A stretch of 64,000 nucleotides of DNA from Chelydra serpentina. Taxonomy: Eukaryota; Chordata; Testudines; Chelydridae. The stretch covers positions 37,512,501 to 37,576,500 of the forward strand of contig JBAIAC010000048.1 in the NCBI GenBank assembly GCA_037349315.1, given 5' to 3'. The notes under the pieces are model-generated. The model was not told where the DNA came from. It was given only the letters and a program-made list of their open reading frames with translations, and ran no database searches. Each line of letters starts with the position of its first letter. The first letter of the stretch is position 1. The position numbers were made by a program, and so were the translations under genes. This document shows, piece by piece, positions 22,192 to 33,110 of the stretch.

Positions 22192-22646
22192 CTGCAACTG
22201 TCTCTAGGCTTCCCCCAGCATCTCCCTCCCAAAGGCTGTCACAGGTAAGGCGGCGAAAGAAATGCACACGAGACGAGATGTTCTCTGAGCTAATGCAGTG
22301 CTCTCGCACTGAGGTAGCCCAGCAGAATGAGTGGAGGGACACAATTTCCTAGTACAAGCGAACGGCCAGTGAATGGGAGGGCAGGAGGGACGCTCGAGAT
22401 GAGAGGTGGCGGATGGAAGACCAGAGGGTGACTGAGGCGATGCTTGGGCTACTGCGGGAGCAAACTGACATGCTCCGGCGTCTGGTGGATGTTCTGCAGG
22501 AACGGAAGCAGGATGACAGAGTGCCGCTGCAGCACATCTATAACCGTCCTCCCCCGCCCCCAACTCCCATAGCCCCCTCACCTAGAGTCCCAAAAACAAG
22601 GGGTGGGAGGCTCCGTGTGAACAACCCCGGCGGACTGCTCAAGTAG
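22192..22646 (+). pseudogene. Harbinger Myb-like protein, exon 2 (H1, interrupted by a stop)
   Basis: The frame continues in phase from exon 1: SPSQRLSQVRRRKK (basic, possible nuclear localisation signal), then RDEMFSELMQCS, then a TAG at 22350-22352. After the stop the same frame runs on through a coiled-coil-like LLREQTDMLRRLVDVLQERK and a Pro-rich tail. In H2 this region is open to SFPKL at the end, while H1 ends early in a shifted frame (22644-22646). In the family this C-terminal part is thought to contact the transposase. Confidence 0.8.
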
Positions 22647-22750
22647 CAGAAGGCTGTCATTCCCTAAGTTTTGAAGCGTCCTTTCCTCCCTCCACCCGCA
22701 CACCACCCTGCCCACCATCCCAGTTCCCTCCCTTTATTGAAAAATCTTGA

Positions 22751-22790
22751 ATAAAAAATACTTTTTTGTTAAACAATGTTGCCTTTATTT
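22751..22790. terminator. convergent poly(A) signals between the H1 genes
   Basis: AATAAA on plus at 22751-22756 serves the Myb-like gene. AATAAA on minus (TTTATT at 22785-22790) serves the transposase. The signals face each other within 40 bp. Confidence 0.65.
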
Positions 22791-22914
22791 TCTTTTCAAA
22801 GCAAGGTGTGTTTGAAGGGGGGAAGGGGGTTGGTAATTGGCGAGGATAGGCAATATAAACAGAGTAAACAAACGGGGGCAGGTTCTCCTCAAGGAGAAAA
22901 AAACGTAAGAGTCA

Positions 22915-24195
22915 CTAGTTACCCTGGTCTTTCTGGAAGCTAGTTTTCAAAGCTTCCCTGATGCACAGCGCGTCCCTCTGTGCTCTTCTAATCACCCTGG
23001 TGTCTGGCTGCGCGTAATCAGTGGCCAGGCAATTTGCCTCAACCTCCCACCCCGCCATAAATGTCTCCCCCTTACTCTCACAGAGATTGTGGAGCACACA
23101 ACAAGCTGCAATAACAATGGGTATATTGGTTTCGCTGAGATCTGAGCGAGTCAATAAGCTGCGCCATTGCCCTTTCAAACGTCCAAAAGCACACTCCACC
23201 ACCATTCTGCACTTGCTCAGCCTGTAGTTGAAGAGCTCCTTATCACTGTCCAGGGCGCCTGTGTACAGCTTCATGAGCCAGGGCATTAGTGGGTAGGCTG
23301 GGTCCCCAAGGATCACTATAGGCATCTCCACATCCCCAACAGTTATTTTCTGGTCCGGGAAGTAAATACCTTCCTGCAGCCATCTAAACAGACCAGAGTT
23401 CCTGAAAATGCGAGCGTCATGAACCTTTCCCAGCCATTCGACGTTGATGTTGGTAAAACGTCCCTTATGATCCACCAGTGCTTGCAGCACCATTGAAAAG
23501 TAGCCCTTTCGGTTAATGTACTGGCTGGCCTGGTGGTCCGGTCCCAGGATAGGGATGTGCGTTCCGTCTACAGCTCCACCACAGTTAGGGAATCCCATCG
23601 CAGCGAAGCCATCTACTATCGCCTGCACATTTCCCAGGGTCACTACCTTTGATAGCAGCAGCTCAACGATTGCATTGGCTACTTGCATCACAGCAACCCC
23701 CACGGTAGATTTGCCCACTCCAAATTGATTCGCGACTGACTGGTAGCTGTCAGGCGTTGCAAGCTTCCAGAGGGCTATCGCCACTCGCTTCTGGACTGTC
23801 AGGGCTGCTCTCATCCTGGTGTCCTGGCGCTTCAGGGCAGGGGACAGCAAGTCACAAAGTTCCAGGAAAGTGTCCTTTCGCAAGCGAACGTTTCGCAGCC
23901 ACTGGGATTCATCCCAGACCTGCAGCACTATGCGGTCCCACCAGTCTGTGCTTGTTTCCCGGGCCCAGAATTGGTGTTCCACTGTATCAACATGACCCAC
24001 TGCCACCAGGATGTCCAATTTGCGGTGTCCCGTACTTTGAGAGAGGTCTGTGTCCCTGTCATCGTCACTGTCGTCACCGCGCTGCCGTAGCCTCCTCGCC
24101 TGATTTCTCAACATCTGCCTCTGCATAAAGTGCACAATACGGCGCGATGTGTTGACAATGGCCATAACTGCTGCGACGATATCACGGGGCTCCAT
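22915..24195 (-). CDS. Harbinger (HARBI1-like) DDE transposase, full-length, 426 aa
   Basis: An uninterrupted DDE endonuclease of the DDE_Tnp_4 type. Residues about 85-130 hold WWDRIV...WLRN. A helix-turn-helix-like QFGVGKSTVG lies around 157-166. D210 sits in VDGTHIPI, the conserved GKVHDARIF at about 256-264 includes D260, D298 lies in ILGDPAYP, and E334 lies in VVECAFG, giving a DD35E layout. The family cuts DNA at TIRs and inserts at TWA targets together with the Myb-like partner. The start is shared with H2 (MEP...AAV...VNTSR). The length matches the family. The catalytic triad is intact, so activity is possible, but its own Myb partner is destroyed. Confidence 0.93.
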   Translation of the reverse strand: MEPRDIVAAVMAIVNTSRRIVHFMQRQMLRNQARRLRQRGDDSDDDRDTDLSQSTGHRKLDILVAVGHVDTVEHQFWARETSTDWWDRIVLQVWDESQWLRNVRLRKDTFLELCDLLSPALKRQDTRMRAALTVQKRVAIALWKLATPDSYQSVANQFGVGKSTVGVAVMQVANAIVELLLSKVVTLGNVQAIVDGFAAMGFPNCGGAVDGTHIPILGPDHQASQYINRKGYFSMVLQALVDHKGRFTNINVEWLGKVHDARIFRNSGLFRWLQEGIYFPDQKITVGDVEMPIVILGDPAYPLMPWLMKLYTGALDSDKELFNYRLSKCRMVVECAFGRLKGQWRSLLTRSDLSETNIPIVIAACCVLHNLCESKGETFMAGWEVEANCLATDYAQPDTRVIRRAQRDALCIREALKTSFQKDQGN

Positions 24196-24391
24196 GCTCG
24201 TGGCGCTATGGCGTCCGCGCTGTCAATCAAAGGAAAAGGGCGTGAAATGATTGTCTGCTGCGAAATGAGGGAGGGGGGGAGTGAGGGTTGAATGACGACA
24301 GTTACCCCAAACCACCCGCAACACATTTCTTGCCCCATCAGGCATTGGGGGCACGACCCAGAATTCAAATGGGCAGGGGGGACTGCGGGAA

Positions 24392-24418
24392 CTGTGGGAT
24401 AGCTACCCACAGTGCACC
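24392..24418. promoter_or_regulatory. right subterminal hairpin and CCCACAGTGCACC motif (H1)
   Basis: CTGTGGG, seven bases, CCCACAG forms a perfect 7-bp-arm hairpin. The right arm is the start of the 13-mer shared by all four Harbinger ends. Also at 50442-50468 in H2. Confidence 0.55.
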
Positions 24419-24571
24419 GCTTGGAATGTCGACGCTTGCCCCGTTACTGTGGACTCACAACGCCGAATTAATGTGCTTAGTGTGGACACACTCGTTCGAC
24501 TTTGTAATATCGGTTTAAAAAAATCAGTTTAAGTAAAATCGAACTACTATCGTAGTGTAGACATACCCTAG

Positions 24572-25677
24572 GTTACATAGCTCATTAGATCTGGCACTGT
24601 AAAAGTGCAACCACTGTGTCTTCTCTATAAACTTACAATAGTGGAGCCACATTGTCTGCTGGTGAAAATGGATAAAAGTCTATTGCATTCAATGGAGCTG
24701 ATGCACTGCCATTATACATATGTTCTGAAGGGGAGGAGGGACTCTAAGATTTTCTCCCCCTCTAGCTGAATTAATGTGATTGAGCAAGATGAGGTAAATG
24801 CATTGTGAGATACAAACCACTCTGTGATGGACTGAGTCTTCCTTTCATACATGGCATTACACAAATAAAAAATGGTGATGGAATATTAAATTTGTAACAT
24901 GGCATGTTACAACACTATGTAGCTGACATACCAGTCAATGAAGTTTCCATTAACTTACTTAAAAGCACAAAAGCATTTGCTGAAGTTGAGAGTAGCTTGC
25001 TGGCTGAATCTAGCAGCAGAGACGTCTACAGCAGATCAGCTGTATCAGCAGTCAGTTAGTATTAGTCTAGACAGTTTTAAGATTATGAGAACAATTGAAC
25101 CAGACAAAAGAGACATAACTAATTTGTTTAAATGTCTTGTCCAAATGTATCACATTTATGCTGAAATGTGAACCATAAAGAAACTTTGGAATAGACCTCT
25201 CAGTGGAAAAATGAAATCTTTTACTGTTATCCACTACTAATTAGTAAAATCCTGCTAGATGTGGCCTTGTTGCTAAGCAATAATAGGCCCTGCTTTTGCT
25301 TTTGGGTGATTATAATTATTAATTTGATTAAGACAAAGGAAAGTATTTCGTTCATCTTAAAGGAATGAGATAACCAATCAACCCACAAGGAATAGCTGAA
25401 GTATATGTAGATACTTGCAAGATGTACGTAAATACATGGTGACACACTATGCAATTCTGTCTAAATATCTAATTTTTCTTTGGTTGAAATAAGGGTTTAG
25501 AATGCAGGAATACCTTGTATTGGATGACTGAGATTATTAAGCTAGATAGATGTTTGCCTTGCTATCCTATAAAATACATGGAGTATTACACTATTTTAGC
25601 TGATTTTCTCTCCTAAGGAAGCTATTTTAAATTACATACTTCATCCACACTATAGCTTGGCACTCATCTTCTACTCC
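24572..25677. other. AT-rich non-coding DNA, nothing identified
   Basis: No supported gene or repeat between H1 and the C-rich tract. Confidence 0.4.
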
Positions 25678-25737
25678 ACCCCCCTGCCCCCACCCCCTAC
25701 CCCCACCCCCACCCCCACCCCCTACCCCCGCTCCCAA
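25678..25737 (+). repeat. C-rich CCCCCA/CCCCCT minisatellite
   Basis: About 60 bp of short CCCCCAC and CCCCTAC units. The opposite strand is G-rich with many G-runs, so a G-quadruplex is possible. Confidence 0.85.
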
Positions 25738-27284
25738 TCCCATGCCTCATAACAGAATCCTTAGAATCCACCTGCTAAAACCTGTGGTCTAAAGAGCATG
25801 CTCAGAAGAGGTCCAGACCTTTCTTTGAAGGGGAGTGGGGGCTTTATATGGCAGCAAGGTCTAAATCACAATGTGCTAAATTCTATTATGTGCCTCAAAG
25901 CTGACATTAGTGTGGCAGAATTTGGCCGAATGGCTGAAAAAGAGAGCGGATAAGAGAGGTCGGGTGTATACTTTTCTTGCTCAAACCAAAAAGAATATCC
26001 ACCAGGCCAAAATAATTATTTTATAAAGAAAAGAAAAAACATTTGTCAGCCAAGACTATAAACAAGGCTGACTGTGAGTGGGAGGTTGGTTTGGGGGAAT
26101 TGCTCCAGAAATTTTCTAATTTTTAATCATAAAATACCTGTGGGGTTGGATGGTTCAGGGGATAGGCGCGCTCTCTCATATTTTTAATTATATTCAGAGA
26201 TGGCAGTGATCCTTTGGTTAAGGTTGCCAAACACTCTCCATTATGCACCCTATTTTCAGTTACTTACAACTTTGCCAAATTTTACCATTTGGGCAGAGAA
26301 TTTCTGTGCTGGGTGTCTGCCTCAGGCTCATTCTTTTTAAAAAATTGTTTATTTTTATTTCAACAAAAAATAGTTCAACTGTTCCTGATAATGAAGTAAG
26401 GGGAACTACATTGTTTTGCCTATGTCAAAAATTTCTTGTAACTTCCATTCAGAAGCTCTAGAAATGCCATGCTGTGGAGCAGGAGCTTGACCTTTGGCAA
26501 GCCGATCATCCAGGTGTCACAGAGATGCCTTTTGATAGTCCCATGAATATCCGCTCCCGTTTAGTAGAATTATAAACCTCTGAAAAATCACAATTTGAAC
26601 ATGCTCAGTAAAAATGTGTTTACAAAGTGGCAGTGTAATTCTTCAAACTTTGTTTGCAGTGGGCATGCTCCACCATCCCCACAGAGCTCACTGTGCATAC
26701 TCCAGCCTGGAAACAACTCTCATGCTCAGAGCAGGGAGACTGACTCTTCTGTGTTTTCAATGCTCCCCTCTAGGGTGCCCAGGCAGCCAGGAGGAAGAGG
26801 GAGCAGCTGGAATTGAATACGGAACTATGAGGCGCAAAGTGGGGAATGGGACAGAATGGGTGATATAGGTTGGAATGGAAGTAGGAGAAGGGTAAACTGA
26901 AACAGGTTAGAAGAGGCAGGACTAGAGAAGGAAAGGCAGGACCATAAGGAGATGGGAGAAGAAGGACAAGGGGACAGCCATGGGGAAAATAAGAGAAGAG
27001 GGGAACAGTGTAGTATGATGAGTGGAACTGGAGAAAGAGGATCAGGTTTCAGGAGGGACCTGACTTGGTGTGGCAGCAGGAGACTCAGGAATGTAATCTG
27101 TGATCAGACTGCTAGCTCTCAAACGTTAGAGCTCCAGCATGTAACAGTATATTTCATAACTAATTCTTTCCTATAACTGGTGTTTAGCAGCGGGGAGGAC
27201 TGCAAGAAGAGAGATGCCAGACTTTTCAGAGGTGGCTATTAAATGTGTGTTTTTATTTTTGGGTGCTAAACTTGAGTAACCTGG
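25738..27284. other. non-coding DNA, nothing identified
   Basis: Short overlapping frames at 26595-26868 and 26952-27176 have no domain or splice support. Confidence 0.4.
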
Positions 27285-27353
27285 GCACAGATTCTCAAGT
27301 TTTGTGCCTAAGGAGGGAGTTAGGCACCTAAATAGCTTAGAGGATCTGGCCCC
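27285..27353. repeat. short palindromic repeat, TTAGGCACCTAA type
   Basis: CAGATTCTCAAG at the left and GATCTGGCCC at the right, with GTGCCTAAGG and TTAGGCACCTAAAT inside. Same family style as 2010 and 3235. Confidence 0.45.
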
Positions 27354-27503
27354 TGGTGCCTAATCTGCAAAAGTGATGAGTGCTCATAACTGCAGCAAAA
27401 GTCAGCAGGAGCTGTTCTGAAACATGTAACGTGCTAAAATAATTCTAATTTCTCTGACAAATCAAAATTCACAGATGAATTTAACCAATTTTGGCCTTAG
27501 TCA

Positions 27504-27660
27504 TTCGGTGCCTAAACTCCCCATTTGTAAAATGGGGATAACAACACCACCCATCCCACAGAGGGCTGTTGTGAAGCTAAATACATTCATGTTTGTGAAT
27601 CACTTGGATACTATGGTGATGAGTGTCATAGAAAAGCCTAAGAGGAAATTAATAATTCTG
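27504..27660 (+). mobile_element. MIR-type SINE, 3' part
   Basis: GTGCCTAAACTCCCCATTTG then TAAAATGGGGATAACAACA is the MIR core. The tail (GGATACTATGGTGATGAG) matches the amniote MIR-like tail. The 5' tRNA-like head is missing. Confidence 0.65.
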
Positions 27661-29101
27661 TACTTGGTGTAAGGTTTGAATAGTGTGTGTGCATTGAATG
27701 AGGCAGGCGCCTTGTGGACAAAACAGTATGCTCATGCCATTAAAGACTGTATCATAATGCATATGTACAAAGGGGCTGAATTAAGATTGCATCTTAATAT
27801 TGGTACTTTTGAGTTCTTGACTTTGCAACCTTAATGCTCTTTTAATGTAGTTGTTTTGCAAGGTAACTATATATATAAAATACATACACATATACTATTG
27901 TGACAGGCATTTTAGAGAGGTGTGTGAAAGGGCCATAATAGGATACAGAACCTTATACCCTTTTGTTAATCACTCTTTCAAATTCAGTTCAGGGACAATG
28001 AGTGAAAGCCACTACTACCTGAAGACTATTCAGCAGATTATATGAAATAAATTCATGGTCTCCATCCAGTTCTAGCAGACATTACAAAAACACTGTCAAG
28101 ATTGATACTAACTGGCACTCTTGCTGGCAGTTCCAGCAGAGGCCCAAAGATTAATTGGGCATGAAGATTGCACTAACCTCTTAACCCTAATGTCCCTCTG
28201 ATCAGGGCTGAGGGACATTAGTAGGGTAGAGAGGAGAACAGATTCTGCCCATGTTATACCTTTTGTTTGAAGACATGGAAGGGTAGCTCTGGAAGATGAA
28301 GTCTTCTGGCACCTTTCACAAGTTCAATTAAATAAAACATATATATATAACAGAGGGCCTTTGGGAATCAGAAATAAATTACGATGACAGTATGGGGGCT
28401 GCGAAGGAGTGTTCATTAGACCTTTTCCTTTTAAGCATCAACAGAGTTTGGACCTACATGGAAGAAGAAAATACCTTTCTAGGTTAGTCAACAATGTTGC
28501 TGAAATTCAGGTCGTTCTCCCCTAGAGTTCAATCTTTTTGAAGTTTCCTTGTATTATTACCATGGAACACAACCCCTCCCCAGGCAGGAGCATCCATTCC
28601 TACAACTGCCTGATTAATGCTTTCCACAGGGTCACTTCCTGAAGTTGGCAACATGTCTGTGAGCTACAATCTACTATTAAGGCAGATTGTGAAGTCTCCC
28701 AAATTTAAGAATGTGCCATGACATTTTTGTAGAAAACGTTCCCACCTTTCGTTCCTGAATCTGGGGTGGGGAGCCCACAAACCACACACTCTAATTTCTT
28801 GCTCTTTTTATATCTTGTTGATGTAAAACAAATAGAATTGAATACCCAGTAAATACATGGAGTTCCCAATCAATTAAAGAAAAAGGACAAGGATGACCAT
28901 GGGTATCTCAGTTATTTTCTTTGCTAGGGCTATCCCTGGAGTTATAATAGTTTTAATTTAAGTATTAAATGTTTATAATTTTATACCTCTCTAGAGATTA
29001 AGTAAACAAATAATAAAATCAGAAAGCTGTCAATAATTTTTTCCAACACTTTAACTTCAAGGTGAATTATTCCATTTTTAATTGGATTTTTTTAAAAAAG
29101 C
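27661..29101. other. AT-rich non-coding DNA, nothing identified
   Basis: No supported gene or recognised repeat. Confidence 0.4.
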
Positions 29102-29135
29102 AATTAATATGCTTTTCTGGAGAAGCATATTAATT
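29102..29135. repeat. perfect 13-bp inverted repeat
   Basis: AATTAATATGCTT, eight bases, AAGCATATTAATT. The arms contain POU/homeodomain-like ATATGC and TTAAT words. It lies in AT-rich DNA with no mobile element called. It could be a palindromic protein site or a chance feature of AT-rich sequence. Confidence 0.6.
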
Positions 29136-29751
29136 CCTATAGTTTTAATTCATCTGCAGCTGATATTCTCTTTAATCATAAATAGTGTACAGAATCAAAG
29201 AAAAAATACTGATTTATATTTTATTGGTCATGTTTTATCTTTCTTGCTCATTTAAAGCTATTTTCTGCACTTGTAACAGCTCTTAATTTGAATATCTTAA
29301 CACATATATTCATACACCTATACCACATATACAAATTAAATATAATTATGCATGCACAAATATGCATATATGTATAGTTATATACACAGAAATCTTTAAG
29401 AATTTTTTAAAAATACATCAAAGGGAATCACTACTGTTATCCAGCAGCTGTGACCAGAACTGTCTCTTTAACTTGCTGCATTTAATGAGACATTATGTTA
29501 CTGTCTTTCTCTCTCTCAAAAAAATCTACATTAAGATCAGTAAGGGAATTATGTAAATAAAATAGCCAGCCCTGATGAAACAGCAATTATATATCTCTGC
29601 AGCTGTGTACTTCTGTTCAATATAGTTGGTTAACTAGAAAATTGTTTGCATATTTGTTTTATGGAGCATTTGGCAATTTAACTATTTAACCACAGAGGTT
29701 TGTCCAAAAGTCATTAAAATGTTTAGACTGGCAGAGATCACAGTTGGTTCT
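29136..29751. other. AT-rich non-coding DNA, nothing identified
   Basis: No supported gene, RNA or recognised repeat between the inverted repeat and the LTR-like fragment. Confidence 0.4.
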
Positions 29752-30084
29752 TGTAACAGGGTGGCTCACCCCTTAAGGGCTGGAGGTAGCCAGCCCTGAT
29801 TACAAACTGAGTCACCATACGGGGGGAGGGGGGAGAGATCATAGTGATTTCTCTATAAAGAGCAGCTGAAGGGTACAAGAGGGGTGTCAGGAAATGGTAA
29901 GGAGGCAGGATGAAAGATTTCTGTAGGGAAGATCCAGAAACCAAGGAGCTGCAGTAAGCAGGAAGCTCCCACTAGAGTCCCTGACTGAGAGATGTGTTTG
30001 GGCCTGAAAGCCAGAACCAGACAGCTAAGCTCTAGCCAGGTAAAGCCTGGGAGTCTGAGGAACTGTTCCAGATTGAGGTCTCAA
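29752..30084 (+). repeat. LTR-like fragment, truncated by a CR1
   Basis: Begins TGTAACAGGGTGGCTCACCC, similar in style to the LTR at 5335, with a TATA-like TCTATAAAG near 29851. Its 3' side is replaced by CR1 sequence at about 30085. No target duplication was identified. Confidence 0.4.
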
Positions 30085-30757
30085 TAGGAAATATAAACCC
30101 ATGGTATGTCCATACCTTGAATAGTGCATGGCTACCCTGCCTCAGAAAAGATATATGGGAATAGGTACAGAAAAGGGCAACAAAAATGACTAGGGGTATG
30201 GAACAGCTTCCATAGGAGGAGAGATGAATAAGACTGGGACTTTTCAGCTTGGAGAAGAGACAACTAAGGGGGGATATGATAGAAGGCTATCTAATCATGA
30301 CTGGTGCAGAGACAGTAAATAAGGAAATGTTATTTACTCCTTCTCATAACGTAAGAGCTAGGGGTCACCAAATGAAATTAATAGATAGCAGGTTTAAACC
30401 AAACAAAAGGAAGTATTTCTTCACACAACCCACAGTCAATCTGTGGAACTCTTTGCCAGAGGATGTTGTGAAGGCCAAAACTATAACAGGGTTCAAAAAA
30501 GAACTAGATAAGTTCATGGAGGATAGATCCATCAATGGCTATTAGTCAGGATGGGTAGGGATGCTGTCTCTAGCTTCTGTTTGCCAAAAGCTGGGAATGG
30601 GCGACAGGGGATGGATCACTTGATAATTACCTGTTCTGTTCATTCCCTCTGAAGCACCATGCATTCGTCACTGTCGGAAGACAGGATACTGGGCTAGCGG
30701 GACCTTTGGTCTGACCCAGTATGGCCATTCTTCTGTTTCTTCTTCTTCTTCTTAAGT
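30085..30757 (+). mobile_element. CR1 LINE 3' end
   Basis: The last part of CR1 ORF2 followed by a 3' UTR with CTGTTTGCCAAAAGCTGGG, GATCACTTGATAATTACC and GGTCTGACCCAGTATGGCC. It ends in a decayed TTCTTATGTTCTT-type tail that here is a TTC/TCT run (30725-30757). 5'-truncated, as is usual for CR1. Confidence 0.85.
30249..30545 (+). pseudogene. CR1 ORF2 C-terminal fragment
   Basis: 98 codons starting in [12 protein letters not shown], with [34 protein letters not shown] and FKKELDKFM. This is the C-terminal end of the CR1 reverse transcriptase protein. No catalytic region is present, and it cannot act alone. Confidence 0.8.
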
Positions 30758-31960
30758 GCTTAAAAAATGTAAAAGCTGTTTGCATGGGGGCAATGCAGGT
30801 CTCCCCAAACTGAAGTTCCATATGCTGTAAGCTTCATTTTTTCCTAGTTATTATATTGATTACCAAAGAAAATGTTCAGACTGGGACACATATCACAATG
30901 TAGTTAAAATGCCCTTATGTAGGCTCTGAAAAATAGATGTTGCAAATAATAATGTACAAAGTCCTTTGTCCCTCTGAATGCAGAAGGAATTAAATAAGAA
31001 GAAACAGCTTCTTTTGCTCACAGCACCAGGAACTCTCTCTTCAGCCAGCACCCCTGGCCCAAAAAACCTCTCCACAGGCTTCTTCCAGGGTCCGCCACCA
31101 TGCTTTCAGCTGCCACATCCAGGCTGTATCTCTTCCTTTCTTCTTCTGTCTTCCCTCACTGCCCCCCACCCCCATCAACCATCCAATACTCAGCAAACGG
31201 CCCCTCCATCCACACAATTGAGAAACTCCTGAGTGAGCTCTATTAGGCTTTGTTTTTTAGATGTGGACCCTTATGTGTTTCTTACAACTATCTTACATGC
31301 AGGGTACATTCACACATCACTTTGAATGAGATTTTAATTCAGCTTGTAACAAAATTTCACCCAGCTCATAATGATATTAAATACATGCTCTAGCCACTCT
31401 CTGTAGGAAAACACACTCTCCAGGGCCAATATCCCCTTCCTTCTGTCCTCAGCACACCTCCCCCCCCCCCCCCCAGCCAATACTCTACTCTACTCTACTC
31501 TGTCACTATTTTGTTGTGTGTATAATCAATTTAGCTTGTAAACTAATTGTGCCAAGGCCTGCGCGCACCTGTATGGCACTATATAAATAATGGACCAAAC
31601 CAACTCTCATCAAGTGTCAAAAGACAGATGACCAATTTGTCAAGACCATAGCTTGCTTCTGAGATAGATGATCCCAGAAGTTTATCCCAATTAGGTTTAT
31701 AGGACAAAATTATTGCTGTGGGGAGGGGGAAAGATGCACCTAGCACACACAGTGATGCTGTCTTCTTGTATTCTCATCACTAAAAAAACCCCAACCTCTA
31801 TTTGAGTCTCCTGTGGGGCCTATCTGAATCTCATCAGGTGAGCTGAGCTGTTTGTCTTTATGCTGTGGCCCGTAGGGATTAGAAAGCACTATGGGATACT
31901 TTCCGACTTCTGAAATATCAACAAAGGGCAAGGCAGGATCACACTTCTTTATTTCACTTA
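30758..31960. other. non-coding DNA with a C-run and (TACTC)n
   Basis: A C15 run at 31460-31474 is followed by a short (TACTC)n array at 31481-31500. The TTA at 31958-31960 is the left target duplication of the next MITE. Nothing else was identified. Confidence 0.5.
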
Positions 31961-32265
31961 GACCTGGTCTACACTAGTGGGGGGGATCGATCTAAGATAC
32001 GGAACTTCAGCTACGAGAACAGTGTAGCTGAAGTCGATGTATATTAGATCGACTTAAATTCACTTACTTTGCGTCCTCGCGGTGCGGGATCGATGGCCGC
32101 CGCTCCCCTGTCGACTTTGCTTCCGCCTCTTGCTGTGGTGGAGTTCCGGAGTCAACGGCAGAGCAATCGGGGATCGATTTATCCGCGTCTACACTAGACT
32201 TGATAGATCGATCCCCGATAGATCGATCACTACACGCCGATCTGGTGGGTAGTGTAGACGTACCC
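31961..32265. mobile_element. Harbinger MITE (305 bp)
   Basis: The ends GACCTGGTCTACAC and GTGTAGACGTACCC match the termini of H1 and H2. The target duplication is TTA at 31958-31960 and 32266-32268. It contains internal GATCGATC words and a hairpin (CTTCAGCTAC / GTAGCTGAAG). It is non-coding, and could have been mobilised by an H1/H2-type transposase because the TIRs match. Confidence 0.9.
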
Positions 32266-32268
32266 TTA

Positions 32269-33004
32269 CTTTTTTCTGATTCAGTGGGGAAGGTGTTGCT
32301 AACACCCTTGGGGAGGGTGCAGAAGGAAAGTTTGTTTAAAAAAGTACTTTCCTGGTTGGTAGACCAAAATGTGATTTACCTTGAACATTAAATTAGCCTG
32401 TTCCGAATGTTTTGGAACCAACTTGTAATACTGTGTGGAGTTTTTTCATAGCTTGTAAGGTCAGAAGGGACTACTGTGACAGTAGTGCGCTTGTCCTATA
32501 TAATCCATCTAAATGAGCTTTGAAAAATTCCACTTGCTTTCTTCTCTGAGTGAGGAGTAAACTGTGACAGTGAATATAAACATTGCCAACAGCTTCTGCA
32601 GAACCTAAGCTTTCAAAAAAAATTTAAAAGCAGTTTTTAGCCTTTTTATGGCTGCAAACAAAACTTTAAAATGAATCAAGAGTAAGTGTGGTGCTGCCAG
32701 AAATGGGCAGGAAAATCCTTCCCATCCCGTGAAACTTTATGCAAGTTCAAAATGTTTTCCTGTCTTGAATCAGACCAGAAAATCAATCTCATATTTGCAA
32801 ACTGAAAAAGAGATTTTTTGGAGTGGGCGGGAGGAGAAAAGGTATTGGGTCATTTTGGGTTAATCTAAAAACTTTTTTGTTTTGACAGTTTTGAAATGTT
32901 TTGATTTGACTTCAATTTTTAACTTTTTTTTTCAGTCCCATTAGCTAAAATGTCAACATGAAAAGTCATTTGAAACAGGAATTTTTCTTTTGAAACCATG
33001 TTTC
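32269..33004. other. AT-rich DNA, probably part of an interrupted repeat
   Basis: 32445-32500 (AAGGTCAGAAGGGAC) resembles an old CR1 tail. 32800-33004 is rich in TTTTGAAA words that resume after the 7SL insertion at 33230-33345 and end in GACCAGCTCT. That end is the mirror of AGAGCTGG at 36757. Confidence 0.35.
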
Positions 33005-33110
33005 TACGTGGCACATGCCTGTAATCCCAGCCACTTGAGAGGCTGCGGTTGGCGGATCGCTCAGGAGTTCTAAGCTGCTGTGTGCTATGTCAATCGGGTG
33101 TCCGGTGCTA
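33005..33110 (+). pseudogene. 7SL (SRP) RNA pseudogene, 5' part
   Basis: The series TGCCTGTAATCCCAGCCACT, GAGAGGCTG, GGATCGCTCAGGAGTTCT, GTGCTATGTCAATCGGGTGT follows the 5' domain and start of the S domain of vertebrate 7SL RNA in order. It continues into the S domain, so it is 7SL and not a primate Alu. Similarity fades after about 33110, with one possible later match (CTGATCAGTGATG near 33195). It is a truncated, mutated retrocopy, unlikely to make functional SRP RNA. Confidence 0.8.

Larger units (their letters stand above)
20034..24568. mobile_element. PIF/Harbinger DNA transposon H1 (4.5 kb)
   Basis: The ends are GGCCTGGTCTACAC and GTGTAGACATACCC, inverted with a few mismatches. A 3-bp target duplication TAG sits at 20031-20033 and 24569-24571, as expected of PIF/Harbinger. 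Inside lie a two-exon Myb-like gene on plus, a DDE transposase on minus converging on it, and an antisense open frame in the Myb intron. Composition is richer in G+C and CpG than the flanks. H2 at 45707 has the same plan, so the architecture is inherited and not accidental. Confidence 0.95.

Noticed and set aside
22349..22581. Minus-strand frames of 62 and 125 codons opposite Myb exon 2
   Set aside because: Shadows of the coding sequence at 22192-22646. Unlike ORF3 they have no equivalent of the same frame in H2.
33005..33110. A primate Alu (contamination)
   Set aside because: The start looks Alu-like, but the sequence runs on into the 7SL S domain, which Alu lacks, and the flanks are turtle-type repeats.
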